This document shows, piece after piece, positions 44,422 through 54,724 of a stretch of DNA of 64,000 bases (positions within the stretch are counted from its first letter, which is position 1; every line of letters begins with the position of its first letter). The notes below the pieces were generated by a model. It was not told where the DNA came from. It searched no databases and saw only the letters and a list, made by a program, of their open reading frames with translations. The position numbers were made by a program, and so were the translations under genes. Source of the stretch: G963662905 sp965230045 (GTDB lineage: Bacteria > Bacteroidota > Bacteroidia > Bacteroidales > WRLA01); assembly GCA_965230045.1 (NCBI GenBank), contig OZ245940.1, forward strand, positions 3,596,001 through 3,660,000, written 5' to 3'.

Positions 44422-45363
44422 ATGAAAATCACAATTCTATCCTTTTCAATTGCAATTTGCAGCATCTTCTGCCTTTTAACAAATACCCACACCAAGGCCC
44501 AAACTTACCTGCCCATGGCACATGAAAACGCGCAATGGATTGTGCAGCTCGACCTTGACGAAACGCCCTGGCATGTTGATGAAATGTGGGAATACCGGAT
44601 TATGGGAGACAGCAGCGTCAACAGCACACGATACAAAAAAGTATATCAACGGGATTTGGTCACAAGTCAGGATCAGCCACCTTTTGCCGCTGATGGCGAT
44701 TTCCGCCTTTTCGGTCTGATACGGGATGATGTGGAAGAAAAAAAAGTTTTTGCCATCCGATTTGCAAATACCGCCGGTTTAAATGAATGCCCCATGGAAG
44801 AAGAATATACGCTTTATGACTTCTCCATGGAAACGGGCAGCAACTGGCAAAGCTGCATGTATGCTTACGGTGAAGGCCTGATCACGGAGATAAGTACGGC
44901 AGAAACTCCATTTGGGATTGAAAGCAAAACGTTTACCATCGATCAGGAATATAAACTCTACGAAGGCATCGGATCTGATTTCGGACTGTTTGAGGCCATT
45001 TTTGTTCCGGTAAAATCAAGCCGGGAATATTTAACTCAAACCCACCTCGCTTTCTACAGCCGTGAAGGTGATGACAACCTGGTTTCTGTTCACAATACCG
45101 AGCCGGACAGCCCTTCATTTCGTATTTATCCAAATCCTGTTCAAAATCAAACTTTTATACAAGTAAACAGCACTGCGAACATCAGCAGCCTACGCATCAG
45201 CGATATTTGTGGCAAAACAATCCAAACAAATCCTGTGGACCACAAAGCAGGCAATATATTTCAAGCGGATATCGGCACTTTAAAAAACGGCATTTATTTT
45301 CTGAGCATTTTGGACCGGAACGGAAAAGTATTGGGCAGCAAGAAGTTTGTAGTAGTGGAGTAG
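44422..45363 (+). CDS. T9SS-exported protein with type A sorting domain
   Basis: This is a 313-aa protein from the ATG at 44422, which gives a good signal peptide (MKITILSFSIAICSIFCLL). The central part has no recognised domain. The C-terminal 80 residues (FRIYPNPVQNQTFIQV ... SLRISDICGKTIQ ... GIYFLSILDRNGKVLGSKKFVVVE) are a T9SS type A sorting domain. It is therefore a secreted or cell-surface protein. It has its own promoter and is convergent with the GT39-like gene. Confidence 0.83.
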   Translation: MKITILSFSIAICSIFCLLTNTHTKAQTYLPMAHENAQWIVQLDLDETPWHVDEMWEYRIMGDSSVNSTRYKKVYQRDLVTSQDQPPFAADGDFRLFGLIRDDVEEKKVFAIRFANTAGLNECPMEEEYTLYDFSMETGSNWQSCMYAYGEGLITEISTAETPFGIESKTFTIDQEYKLYEGIGSDFGLFEAIFVPVKSSREYLTQTHLAFYSREGDDNLVSVHNTEPDSPSFRIYPNPVQNQTFIQVNSTANISSLRISDICGKTIQTNPVDHKAGNIFQADIGTLKNGIYFLSILDRNGKVLGSKKFVVVE

Positions 45364-45701
45364 GGATATTTTGGAAAGTTGTTGGTGCTTTGGGATGAGA
45401 GAGTGGGCGCATCGATGTACCCAGATGGACGATGGATAGAGTAAATTTCTAAAACAGAGAGAAGGAACGGCTTCTTAGCATGAATAATCCATTTCCCCAT
45501 TAAAGGCAAATATCATCTTCCTTTGCTTTCCCAGAAGCATTTTCACCCCAATTAAAGATCCTGAAAAGGATCAAAGAAACGAAACAAAAATATAATTAAC
45601 TTTTATATATTTCTAAAAAGGTATTGCACGACAAAGAATCTATCTTGGAAGTTTTATCCATGATTAAAAGCGGTTCTACTAGGAATTTTATGGGTAGTGG
45701 C
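45364..45701. other. Gene-free region containing a lone MITE-like terminal repeat
   Basis: No gene is evident on either strand. CTACTAGGAATTTTATGGG at 45676-45694 matches one end of the inverted-repeat element at 51341 and 62626; the other end is not found nearby. It may be a relic of excision or a decayed copy. Confidence 0.5.
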
Positions 45702-47183
45702 TTAGTTATCATGTACATAAATTTCTGCCCAGGAATTTTTATATTCAAAACGCTTTAGCAATATAAAGCCAGGGGTTTCTTTGCAGGCATGTATATACTT
45801 TTCAGTGCTTGTTAATAATAATATATCCGCTGATGCCGGATCCTCTGACTGAATATGAATAAACAAAGAATCTTTGTGGACATAACCTGGATAATGGCTT
45901 GTAAGGTTTTTGCTCATTAAGAAGCCCGTCATAATTTTCTTTTCCTGCCACTTATTTGCCACACAATAGTCCACTACTTGCTGTTGTACTTTCACAGCAT
46001 CAGCATACCCTAAATTATGGTCTTTATCCCCTCTTATGGTCAAGCTAAAATACATGGTAACACCTGCCAAAGCAGCAACTAACATTAATGAAAGAAGCTC
46101 GCTTTTAATTGTATAATAGATAACTGCAGCCGAAAGCAGGCTAAAAACTGGGAATAAGCATAGAATGTACCTGTTTGAATAAAAATTTAGTGCACTAAAC
46201 AGTAAAAAGCCAACAATAAGAATGAACAGAAGAATCACATGCTTGAATGGAGTGCTTAAACGAATGCTTTTTCTATTCTTTACTAGGAGGATCGCAGCAA
46301 AAACTATAATTAAAAAGGAGATTGCATTACGCCCGTAATAGATAAACAAGTATGAGAAATACCTGCTAAATTTATCTAAAATTATTGCAATATCAAATTC
46401 CATAAAGTTAGTATGCCGTGGAAACAGAAACCATCCCTGCGCATAATACTGATGGAGATAAAAAAGGAAATTGAGCAGCACTGGAATAACAAATACCCAG
46501 GAGGAAGCGATGCGCGCTCGAAATGTTTTATTATTCTGGAATAACAACTGATCCGCAATAAACATAGCTCCCAGCAATGCAATGGCCGGCTCCTTGGTAA
46601 ACAACATTAGTGAGGTACTCAGTATGAACAACAGCTGTTTTCTTTGCAGAAAAAAATAGATTGACAAGAGGAAAAACAGGGAAAGTGTTGTTTCTGGAAG
46701 TTGGAAGCTTGATTGCGCCAGAAATACATTTTGTGTGGAATAGAGCACTACAGCTGCTGCTCCAATTAATGGAGTAAACATTTTTTTTCCAACAGCAAAT
46801 AACACAAACAGGCTAAATAATGAAATCAATAATGGGAAAATTCGTTGAAGCAGCATTTCGCTGCCAACGATTAAATTCCATCCTGACTGAAGAAAATAAT
46901 ACAACATCGGATGTCCAGTGGTATAAATTGATGGTGCTGATGTACTCAAAATACCCGGCTTATTTTCAGTCATATGGCCGATTGCATAACTATACGGGAA
47001 AGCTTCGTCCCAATAATGTGGATAGGATAAAACACCTGCCTTAAAAATAATCAGAAACAAACTGCAAAAAGCTACTAAGACATATGGGATATGCTTTTTT
47101 TGAACCAATAAACCGCTAATTACCCTCATGTATTTACCTATCCTTTGACATGGTTGAATTAAAAAACTTAGAATCTGCTTCAT
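45702..47183 (-). CDS. GT39/ArnT-like membrane glycosyltransferase
   Basis: This is a 493-aa protein with about ten membrane spans. The first loop carries YPHYWDEAFPYSYAIGHM with the acidic dyad expected of GT-C enzymes, and a short soluble C-terminal domain ends with RFEYKNSWAEIYVHDN. Such enzymes use polyprenyl-phosphate sugars to glycosylate proteins or lipids at the periplasmic face. Just upstream lies a remnant that looks like the C-terminal end of a paralogue. Confidence 0.8.
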   Translation of the reverse strand: MKQILSFLIQPCQRIGKYMRVISGLLVQKKHIPYVLVAFCSLFLIIFKAGVLSYPHYWDEAFPYSYAIGHMTENKPGILSTSAPSIYTTGHPMLYYFLQSGWNLIVGSEMLLQRIFPLLISLFSLFVLFAVGKKMFTPLIGAAAVVLYSTQNVFLAQSSFQLPETTLSLFFLLSIYFFLQRKQLLFILSTSLMLFTKEPAIALLGAMFIADQLLFQNNKTFRARIASSWVFVIPVLLNFLFYLHQYYAQGWFLFPRHTNFMEFDIAIILDKFSRYFSYLFIYYGRNAISFLIIVFAAILLVKNRKSIRLSTPFKHVILLFILIVGFLLFSALNFYSNRYILCLFPVFSLLSAAVIYYTIKSELLSLMLVAALAGVTMYFSLTIRGDKDHNLGYADAVKVQQQVVDYCVANKWQEKKIMTGFLMSKNLTSHYPGYVHKDSLFIHIQSEDPASADILLLTSTEKYIHACKETPGFILLKRFEYKNSWAEIYVHDN

Positions 47184-47397
47184 ATCATTTTGTTATTTGC
47201 AAGTTAAAACTTCTCAGGGCACGCATTGCACTGTACCTGTTAACCCCTAATATTCTCAATATATATCTTGAGAACCTTATCCTCAGGTAAAACTTCTACC
47301 GATTCCTCCCCTAAAAATTCATAAGCAAAAAAATAGGGAAATTTGCGCGATATTTAATTGTTATTCAGTATCTTAATATCGACAAACAAAAATCTCT

Positions 47398-47571
47398 ATG
47401 GCTAAAATTACAAAGAATAATTCAACCAGTGGTACAAAATCACAGGAAATTACACAAAAGAGCCTTTTTCCTCTCGCCAGTTCAATTGGCAAAAAGGTTG
47501 AGGTTGACTTCACTTTGAAAAAGACATCAAGTGATGATGACCATTACAACCAACCTCCAAAGCGGCCATAA
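47398..47571 (+). CDS. 57-aa small protein of unknown function
   Basis: The frame MAKITKNNSTSGTKSQEITQ ... DDDHYNQPPKRP is short, basic at the start and acidic at the end; the C-terminal half is likely disordered. It overlaps the glycosyltransferase remnant at 47531-47571 in another frame. It has no recognised family and only weak promoter context. It is kept because the start is unambiguous and the frame closes cleanly. Confidence 0.35.
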   Translation: MAKITKNNSTSGTKSQEITQKSLFPLASSIGKKVEVDFTLKKTSSDDDHYNQPPKRP

Positions 47572-47929
47572 TCAGGATTTAAAAGAAGTTGTCCGCCTGA
47601 TTCAGGACTCAAAAGATGCTAATACTGCCGTTTTGATTTGCCCGGATTGGGTTCAACTTGGATTTTCATATCACTATAATATTGAGCACTTTAAAAATTA
47701 CCGGGACACAGAATTTGCATTAAACAGAGAAAACATCTTCCCGGTTTCCGATGTAAAAGAAATTAACGATTCCCTGCTGTACCAAAAAAATAAAATCATT
47801 TATCTCGATGGCTGGTCGGAATTGGTTGATCCTGATGGATTGATTTTTAACAAGCTAAATCAAAATTTTAAGCTCATCAACACAAACAGCTCCTACAAAG
47901 GAATGAAAATATACACTTTTCAAAAATGA
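47531..47929 (+). pseudogene. C-terminal remnant of a membrane glycosyltransferase
   Basis: This is a 132-codon frame without membrane spans. From about residue 15 on (LKEVVRLIQDSKDANTAVLICPDWVQLGF ... YKGMKIYTFQK) it resembles the soluble C-terminal domain of GT39/ArnT-type enzymes, as in the complete gene at 45702-47183 (DAVKVQQQVVDYCVANKW ... FEYKNSWAEIYVHDN). The membrane part is missing, so it is probably a decayed paralogue. Confidence 0.5.
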
Positions 47930-48046
47930 TCGTTTCCGTGGATCATATCACAAAATTCCCTAACTTTGGTTTGTAATTTGTTTTCAAACAGAGAGGAATA
48001 TTATCCTTTCGAACAATCAAGTCCACCGACCGTAAAAAAGGCGAAA

Positions 48047-48784
48047 ATGAATAAATATAATTTACTGATATTCATAGCATTAAGTATTTTACTATTTGCC
48101 TGTGGAGATGATGATGACATGAAGAGCCCTGAAATAAGAATCGGAGAGCGGGCTGGAATGACTATAAATACCTATGATACGACATTAATTGGCGGCTATT
48201 ACGACCCTTCGATCCTGAATATTGACCTTGACAATGACGGACAAAATGACCTTCAATTTGAAAGCATTATCAGCGGCTCAATGGGCGTTGGTCATCATCC
48301 CGAATCTAGTGTAAGATGCCTTCACCGCAACATACAAATCTATGGCACACATACAATCGACACGACTTTCCTGAACAGGCAAACCAATATCTACGATGGA
48401 AATCCGGTTGAAATCTGGAAATATTCACACAGCTCCTGTTTCAGGATAGATGCAGCTGACTCCATACTCAGGACCAAATCAGCCTTTGTTTTAAATCCTT
48501 TGGATAAAGATGATTTGATGGACATTTCAGGAAGTTTTTCTGCTGATACGATCAGGCTTTACAGAGATTATTTTGGATATCCCTGTGACATGGAAATAAT
48601 CAACAGCGACACAACAATTATCCATTGCGCCACTTTTAATTACACCTGCAATAATTTTCCATCGGACGAAATCAAATATATTGGCGTAAAATTTGAAAAT
48701 AGCGAACGTTTGGGCTGGATAAAACTGAGCCTGTTTGAGGGCTATAAAATCTTGATTATGGAAAGCGGCATACAGGATAATTAG
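48047..48784 (+). CDS. Lipoprotein of unknown function, 245 aa
   Basis: The ATG giving MNKYNLLIFIALSILLFACGDDDD is chosen; lipobox FAC then an acidic stretch. The mature part includes a NIDLDNDGQNDLQFES segment of the calcium-binding type and otherwise no recognised domain. It is probably anchored in the outer membrane. Confidence 0.72.
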   Translation: MNKYNLLIFIALSILLFACGDDDDMKSPEIRIGERAGMTINTYDTTLIGGYYDPSILNIDLDNDGQNDLQFESIISGSMGVGHHPESSVRCLHRNIQIYGTHTIDTTFLNRQTNIYDGNPVEIWKYSHSSCFRIDAADSILRTKSAFVLNPLDKDDLMDISGSFSADTIRLYRDYFGYPCDMEIINSDTTIIHCATFNYTCNNFPSDEIKYIGVKFENSERLGWIKLSLFEGYKILIMESGIQDN

Positions 48785-48819
48785 TTTTTGTCCATAATGT
48801 CTCCCGAAGCTTCGGGATT

Positions 48820-48883
48820 ATTCTTGGAGTTGAAACCAGTCATCCCGAAACTTCGCGGACTCCTTATTTTCAACACCAAGAAT
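48820..48883. repeat. Inverted repeat between two genes
   Basis: ATTCTTGGAGTTGAAA (48820-48835) pairs with TTTTCAACACCAAGAAT (48867-48883) at all but two positions. CCCGAAGCTTCGGGA and TCCCGAAACTTCGCG lie beside and within it. The 180-nt region is probably a small repeat element. Confidence 0.55.
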
Positions 48884-48963
48884 GCCTCGACCTCGAACAT
48901 TCTGAACCAAAAACATGACTTTATTGACGGACATCAAATATCGACCAAAGAATTAACTTAACT

Positions 48964-49518
48964 ATGAATAATTTTACGACTGTTCATTCGGATACAAAAA
49001 ATATTTATCTGGATTCCAGAGTAAAACAACCCCTGGCCTGGAAAATATTTTTGGTGTTTTTCAACCTGGCCGGCTGGTCAGCATTCTTTTATGCGATGTC
49101 CACTTTGGAGTCAGAAGACGTAAAAAAAGCTATTATCCCGATGGCATTTTTCCTCACTATTTTTATTTTCATTATTGGACGATTTACTCTTTGGACAATT
49201 TATGGAAGAGAAAGCCTTGTCATCTCTGAAAGCTCCATACGCCACTTTAAATCCTTTGGCCTATTCAAAACAAACGAAACAGTTATCGAAATAAACAACT
49301 ATTGGATGTATGGGTTTGATCGTGTACGTGAGGAAAACAATAAAGAATTTGGTAATCTGTATTTCTTCGACCACGATAAAAAGGACGAACCGTTTTTGAT
49401 ATACAGTACGGACATCATGGTCACGAAAGAAACTGCAGACATGCTTGATAAGAAGCTCGATGATCTTCATCATACAATCATCACAGAGTATATAAAAACC
49501 AAAGCACCATTGAACTAA
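48964..49518 (+). CDS. Two-span membrane protein with PH-like C-terminal domain
   Basis: This is a 184-aa protein. Hydrophobic spans lie at about 26-45 and 55-78, followed by a domain rich in strands (SLVISESSIRHFKSFGLFKTNETVIEINNYWM) that resembles bacterial PH-like domains of the STM3941/YcxB kind. Function is unknown. Confidence 0.68.
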   Translation: MNNFTTVHSDTKNIYLDSRVKQPLAWKIFLVFFNLAGWSAFFYAMSTLESEDVKKAIIPMAFFLTIFIFIIGRFTLWTIYGRESLVISESSIRHFKSFGLFKTNETVIEINNYWMYGFDRVREENNKEFGNLYFFDHDKKDEPFLIYSTDIMVTKETADMLDKKLDDLHHTIITEYIKTKAPLN

Positions 49519-49523
49519 ACCGC

Positions 49524-51182
49524 TTATTTACCGGAATCAGGCTCAATATTTTCTTCTTTTATCAATTTTGGGCTAAAGCCCGATGAATCCGGATTGTACT
49601 GATACAGTTGCACCGAACTAATGTCCGATCCGGTCCAGTCTGCCGGTTTGATCACCACAAAAGTCCGCACAGCTGCCGGGCTTTTATCCGCATCAACCCA
49701 TGAGCCCGTATTCACATAAACCTGCGTATAATCCTTATTATCAGGATATACGTTCATCAGCGGCACATGCGAATGTCCGAAAGCGATGATATCATATTCT
49801 TGTAAATCACCTGATTTCTGAATATATTCTTCAGTTACGGCATCTGTGAGGTGATCGCCATTCCAAACCGCCTGTAAAACATTAATGGGCGCTCCCACAT
49901 TATTCACCTGTTGGGTTGATGGCCATAGGTCTTCAATATCATCAGCATACATTTCATAAGCACCTTTAAAAGAGAAAGCTTCGTTATAGCCGTCAATTCC
50001 GCCCATTAAAACGACAGAATCCGCATACACAGGTTCCTGCATATTAAAACCCGTAATAATATGATTATAAACAATTTCCCAAGCCACCCAGAAGACAAAA
50101 GAACCGCTTGCGCTGCTTTGCTGCTTAAAACTTTGTGAGCGGTTTTCGATCATTCCCTGAGCAAACAGCCGGCTTACAAAATATCCCGGGGGCAGCATAT
50201 GACCCGTATCGACAAGCGGCTGTGGCGTATTGAAAAAATCATAGCGATGCCCGTGTTCCATAACAACATGATCCACAGGTTTATGCAATCCAAGGCCGGG
50301 TACATCGCCTGCCCAGCTAATTCCCGGAATGATTTCCTCCAAAATATCCTTTGTAATGAGCATATCATGGTTTCCGGGCACATAAACCAACTCAATATCC
50401 GGATTGGCAACAATAGTGCGCAAGCGTTGAACAATCCCCTTGTTTGTCGGCGCCGAAGCAATCGCTTTAAAATAATCCGAAGAGCTATTGATGCCAATTT
50501 GAGGGTCAAATGGAAAAACCGAATAAGGCACTACCCATTCGTCAAATAAATCGCCCATAATGACCAATTGCTTCACTTCAGGATTATTATTTACAGAATC
50601 CAGAAAATCTTCCAAAGCTGCTTTATTTTTCCCAAACCAGCTGTATTGGCCTTCATTGGCACGTTGGTCGCCCATATGCACATCACTGATGCACACAATT
50701 GCATTGCGCGTATCCTTACTGCTTTTAAATTCATTCAAATTAAAAATATGTGAAGCCCGCGTCCTCAGATCAAAAACACTGCCCTGCGCCGGATACCGTC
50801 CATCCACAGATTCAATTTGCTGCGAAATTTTCAGTTCGTATTTCCAGCCGTCTGTAAGGAAAAAATCATCATGAAAAAGCACAATGACAGCATTGCCCAC
50901 ACATTTTATATCATAAAAACCCTCTAAGCTACCGTTTTTATCCTTCAGCAATATTCCTCCGGCAACCGTAGCCGGATTCAGTTCTTCATCAAAAAACAAT
51001 TCAATAGTCCGGCACTGATAATCAACAATATAATACAAATCGTGCCGCAATTCCTGATTAGCAATTTCAACATTTAGATAATCAATTGGAACAGGCTTGT
51101 CTTCTTCCTTGCTACAGGATATGATCATCAATGAAACAAGCAAAAGGGCAGGGATAATCTTATGCGCAAAACTTAATTTCAT
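49524..51182 (-). CDS. Metallophosphoesterase lipoprotein (calcineurin-like)
   Basis: This is a 552-aa protein from the ATG giving MKLSFAHKIIPALLLVSLMIISC, lipobox IISC, so it is lipid-anchored outside the inner membrane. After a beta domain of about 130 residues comes the catalytic domain with SDVHMGD, MGDLFDEW, PGNHDM and GHSH, the metal-site motifs of calcineurin-like phosphoesterases. The substrate may be a nucleotide, phospholipid or sugar phosphate. The C-terminus has no sorting domain. Confidence 0.85.
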   Translation of the reverse strand: MKLSFAHKIIPALLLVSLMIISCSKEEDKPVPIDYLNVEIANQELRHDLYYIVDYQCRTIELFFDEELNPATVAGGILLKDKNGSLEGFYDIKCVGNAVIVLFHDDFFLTDGWKYELKISQQIESVDGRYPAQGSVFDLRTRASHIFNLNEFKSSKDTRNAIVCISDVHMGDQRANEGQYSWFGKNKAALEDFLDSVNNNPEVKQLVIMGDLFDEWVVPYSVFPFDPQIGINSSSDYFKAIASAPTNKGIVQRLRTIVANPDIELVYVPGNHDMLITKDILEEIIPGISWAGDVPGLGLHKPVDHVVMEHGHRYDFFNTPQPLVDTGHMLPPGYFVSRLFAQGMIENRSQSFKQQSSASGSFVFWVAWEIVYNHIITGFNMQEPVYADSVVLMGGIDGYNEAFSFKGAYEMYADDIEDLWPSTQQVNNVGAPINVLQAVWNGDHLTDAVTEEYIQKSGDLQEYDIIAFGHSHVPLMNVYPDNKDYTQVYVNTGSWVDADKSPAAVRTFVVIKPADWTGSDISSVQLYQYNPDSSGFSPKLIKEENIEPDSGK

Positions 51183-51340
51183 ATCTACTAATTTTAATAA
51201 AAACTGAAAAGATGATATTGATTTATGCTGTGCCTTAAGAAACGGCAGCTCTAACAAAATTAGCAAAAAACAAATTCAAAACCAAGAATTTACAGCATTT
51301 TGGACAGGTTTCCCCAATCGAAACAGAATTTAATGTGGTT

Positions 51341-51665
51341 CCACTGTGAATTTCGTGGGTAACAATAATGTTTGAAAAAAATATGCAGATATTTAAATAA
51401 ACTATTGATCCCTAACAGATTCCTCCCTTCACAAAGCCTTAATCACTTCGTTTGGCTTTGTTTCGGTCGGAATGACGCTGTTTATTAGGTATTTAAGGCA
51501 AATGCGGCGAGGACGTCTTTAAAATATGCTATTGTGTCCTCGCCGCATTTGCCTCCTGACTCCATAAAAACGCGTCATTCCGACAAAGTTTTCCGAAAAA
51601 TGAGGAAACTTTGGAGGAATCTGTTTGAAATAAATTAATTTTTCTTTCTACGAAATTCCGTGTAG
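51341..51665. mobile_element. MITE-like inverted-repeat element, copy A (325 bp)
   Basis: Ends are CCACTGTGAATTTCGTGGG (left) and CTACGAAATTCCGTGTAG (right), inverted with a few mismatches. The interior contains an 18-bp perfect palindrome (GGCAAATGCGGCGAGGAC at 51497-51514 / 51536-51553). Large parts match copy B at 62626-63078 in opposite orientation. No gene is inside; a non-autonomous transposable element is likely. The rest of 51183-51747 holds only the upstream regions of the flanking divergent genes. Confidence 0.65.
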
Positions 51666-51747
51666 TACCTTTAATGTCATCATTACCGTTTCCGTTCTTT
51701 TGTTGAGAAGAATTATTCAATACATTTACACCCTAAAATACTCCGAC

Positions 51748-54009
51748 ATGCACAGCTTCCCTTTTTCTAAGTTCCGTTCACATTCGAAATCAGCAAGCAG
51801 ATACACTGCCATGATTTCTGTCCTTTTTGTGCTTATCTATTCATCTTCATGCACTCCGGAGCCTTCCCCTCATCAGGAAAGCTACCGGCTCATTGAGCGT
51901 ATTTTACCCGGGCAATCAGAACATTTTGTTGTCGATGAGATCAAAACTGCTGATAAACAAGATCGATTTGAGCTGAGCGGTGAAAAAGGAAAAATCATCA
52001 TCCGCGGCAGCAATCCGCTGGCCATAGCCAAGGGCTTCAATTATTATCTGAACAATTTTTGCAATACCCGTGTGAGCTGGTATGTGGACGATGCCGTTGT
52101 TGCTCCCAAAAACCTGCCTGTACCGGATACACTCATTATCCAAAACTGCCGCTTTGAAAGGCGTTTTTTCCTGAATTACTGCACTTTCGGTTATACCATG
52201 CTGTGGTGGCAATGGGATGATTGGGAACGCTTTATCGACTGGATGGCTTTAAACGGGATCAATATGCCTTTGGCCATTACCGGACAGGAAGCCATTTGGA
52301 TGAAAGTATGGAAAGAATTTGGGATGAGCGATGATGAAATCCGGGCATATTTCACCGGTCCGGCGCACCTGCCCTGGCACCGGATGGGCAATCTGGACGG
52401 TTTTTTAGGCCCATTGCCGCAGAAATTTATTGATCATCAGTTTGATTTACAGAAAAAAATCCTTGAGCGCGAACGTTCGCTTGGGATGAAGCCTGTGCTG
52501 CCGGCTTTTGCGGGACATGTGCCCAAAGCGATTAAACAAAAATATCCACAAGCCAAAATCACCTCTATGGGATCATACGGTTTGGGAGATGATTACGAAG
52601 CGTTTTTCCTCGACCCCATGGATTCGCTTTTTATTGAAATACAGGAGGAATTCCTGCACACACAAAACAAATATTTCGGCAGTGATCATTTATATGGCGC
52701 CGATCCCTTCAACGAAATGGATCCACCCGACACGACACCCGAATATCTTGCTTTGGTTTCAAAAACCATTTATGAAGGCATGAGCAAAGTTGATCCGGAA
52801 GCGCAGTGGGTGCAGATGGGTTGGACATTTTACTATATGAAGCTTTGGCGTGAAAATCCGGCGCGTTTAAAAGCAATGATTGAAGCCGTTCCTCAAAACC
52901 GCATGATTATTCTGGATTATTTTGCTGAAAAAGAAGAAGTTTGGAGAAACACAGACGCCTGGTACGGAGCACCATATGTTTGGTGCTATTTGGGCAATTT
53001 TGGTGGAAACACAGAAATGGCCGCACCCATCATTAAAGTTGCCAAAAGGTTGGAAGAAGCCGAAAAAGACCCTTCAAAAGGGAAGCTTACCGGCATTGGC
53101 TCCACACTTGAAGGTTTTGGGGTAAATCGCTTTATGTTTGAATGGCTTTTCAATTATGCATGGAGTCAGGATGTTACGGATGTAAATGCCTGGATGAAAC
53201 AATACGCACAATGTAGGACAAAAAATAAGGACAGCATTGCTGAGGAGGCTTTCCAAAAATTGGTACATCTGGTTTATCAGGATCAGGTTTCCGGAGTGGG
53301 AACAGGAAGCATTTTGCAAACACGACCGGCTTTGACAGGTTTTCATGGATACCAGCGTCCAAGCAAATACGATTATTTTGAACTCACCAATATCCTGGAA
53401 CAAATGCTGCAAGCCAACAAGCAAAGCCTGCAAAGCACAGAATACCAAAAAGACCTGGTTTTGGTTTGCAAGCAGGTTCTGGATAATTTGCTGATTCCTG
53501 TACGCAGTGAAATCAATGAAGCCTATAAGCGCAAAGATACTGCTGCACTTCGTGAAAACATCAGGCTTTTTATGGAAATTATGGACGACCAGGATCGTTT
53601 ACTTGCCACACAAACGGAGTTTTTGTTGGGCAAATGGCTTAATGATGCACGGGCTTTTGGCAGTGATTCGGCAGAAAAAGCATATTACGAAAAAGATGCA
53701 CGGGTTTTGATCAGCACTTGGGGCAATGAAGGCAATAATATTGTTGATTATGCCAGCCGGAACCTTTCAGGCATGATCACCTCCTATTACAAAACGCGTT
53801 GGCAAATATTTTTTGATATTGTGCAAAAAAGTGTGTCCGAAAACAAGCCTTTGGACATGGATTCCATCAACAGGCAAATGGAAAAATTTGAATGGAAGTG
53901 GACGGACGAACAAAGGGATTTCAACAAACAGCCCCAAGGATCAGCTCTTGAAGTTGCGCAGGAAATCCATGGGAAATACAGCCCTGTTTATAAGCTTTTT
54001 AAAAAATAA
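51748..54009 (+). CDS. Alpha-N-acetylglucosaminidase, GH89 (NAGLU type)
   Basis: This is a 753-aa protein read from the ATG at 51748; an ATG at 51811 would also leave a lipobox-like SSSC. Key segments: WERFIDWMALNGINMPLAITGQEAIW, HRMGNLDGFLGPLP, ADPFNEMDPP (catalytic Glu region) and GIGSTLEGFGVN (second Glu). GH89 enzymes remove terminal alpha-N-acetylglucosamine from glycans and heparan fragments. With a lipoprotein-type signal it probably acts at the cell surface or in the periplasm. No other glycan genes lie beside it. Confidence 0.88.
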   Translation: MHSFPFSKFRSHSKSASRYTAMISVLFVLIYSSSCTPEPSPHQESYRLIERILPGQSEHFVVDEIKTADKQDRFELSGEKGKIIIRGSNPLAIAKGFNYYLNNFCNTRVSWYVDDAVVAPKNLPVPDTLIIQNCRFERRFFLNYCTFGYTMLWWQWDDWERFIDWMALNGINMPLAITGQEAIWMKVWKEFGMSDDEIRAYFTGPAHLPWHRMGNLDGFLGPLPQKFIDHQFDLQKKILERERSLGMKPVLPAFAGHVPKAIKQKYPQAKITSMGSYGLGDDYEAFFLDPMDSLFIEIQEEFLHTQNKYFGSDHLYGADPFNEMDPPDTTPEYLALVSKTIYEGMSKVDPEAQWVQMGWTFYYMKLWRENPARLKAMIEAVPQNRMIILDYFAEKEEVWRNTDAWYGAPYVWCYLGNFGGNTEMAAPIIKVAKRLEEAEKDPSKGKLTGIGSTLEGFGVNRFMFEWLFNYAWSQDVTDVNAWMKQYAQCRTKNKDSIAEEAFQKLVHLVYQDQVSGVGTGSILQTRPALTGFHGYQRPSKYDYFELTNILEQMLQANKQSLQSTEYQKDLVLVCKQVLDNLLIPVRSEINEAYKRKDTAALRENIRLFMEIMDDQDRLLATQTEFLLGKWLNDARAFGSDSAEKAYYEKDARVLISTWGNEGNNIVDYASRNLSGMITSYYKTRWQIFFDIVQKSVSENKPLDMDSINRQMEKFEWKWTDEQRDFNKQPQGSALEVAQEIHGKYSPVYKLFKK

Positions 54010-54724
54010 ACACATTTACTGAAACTTTATGAAATTTCATGAAGCAACAAATACAAAAACACACAAAATACTGGTTTAAAACACTTTAAATTCGCATACA
54101 AGGCTTATATACTGCATTATAAATTCTTCGCCCCGATTTTTAATCAGGACTCATCATCATTTGATTTATTTGCTAATTTTGGAAGCTTATAATCCAAAAA
54201 GTAATGGCCACTTTTAATGAGTTTTTTATGGATGCCCTGAGGGAAAAACTCCTTCTTTTCCTCGTTGTTTTTTCGGAGCTTTAAAATCATCTCCCCACTT
54301 CTGATTTTCACATTTTTCCTAAACTGATTAATTCATAAAATTTCGTCATGAGCACATTCGACAAGTTCAGTGACCAAGCACAAAACGCAATAAAAGAAAG
54401 GGAGCGCAGATTTTTGGCGCACAGGAATAGCCGTAGCTGTTTCAACCCGGAACATGTGTTAGAAAATCGTTATGAGAGCTGAAAATGCAATAAAACAATG
54501 GAATATAAAATTGATGCATAGCACAGCTATGAAGAGATTTTATATTCCAACAAAGGGTTGTTTTGCAGCAGTTTCGGCTCGTAATAGATTTTACAATGCA
54601 TGTTCCGGGTTTAGCACCAAAAAAATAGCATTCCTTTATATTGCAGCGGTTTGTGCCAGTAATAGAATATTTTGTGAATTATTCAGGCTAATTCCACTTT
54701 TCTGAATTCATAAAAACATTGGTT
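54010..54724. other. 715-nt region with a short Clp-N-like fragment
   Basis: Apart from the ORF at 54348-54482, nothing convincing is seen. A TAATTTTG box at 54174-54181 resembles a -7 element, but no TTG sits at proper spacing and no clear gene follows. Confidence 0.4.
54348..54482 (+). pseudogene. Fragment resembling the N-terminal domain of a Clp ATPase
   Basis: A 44-codon frame MSTFDKFSDQAQNAIKERER ... FNPEHVLENRYES. It resembles the start of ClpB/ClpC N domains (F-x-K-F-T-x-x-A-Q-x-A-I ... I-x-P-E-H-L-L). The rest of the gene is absent in any frame nearby, so it is either a gene fragment or a short peptide of similar pattern. Confidence 0.35.

Noticed and set aside
54472..54705. 77-codon frame upstream of the radical SAM gene
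   Set aside because: No family, unusual composition and overlap with the Clp-like fragment; looks like chance.
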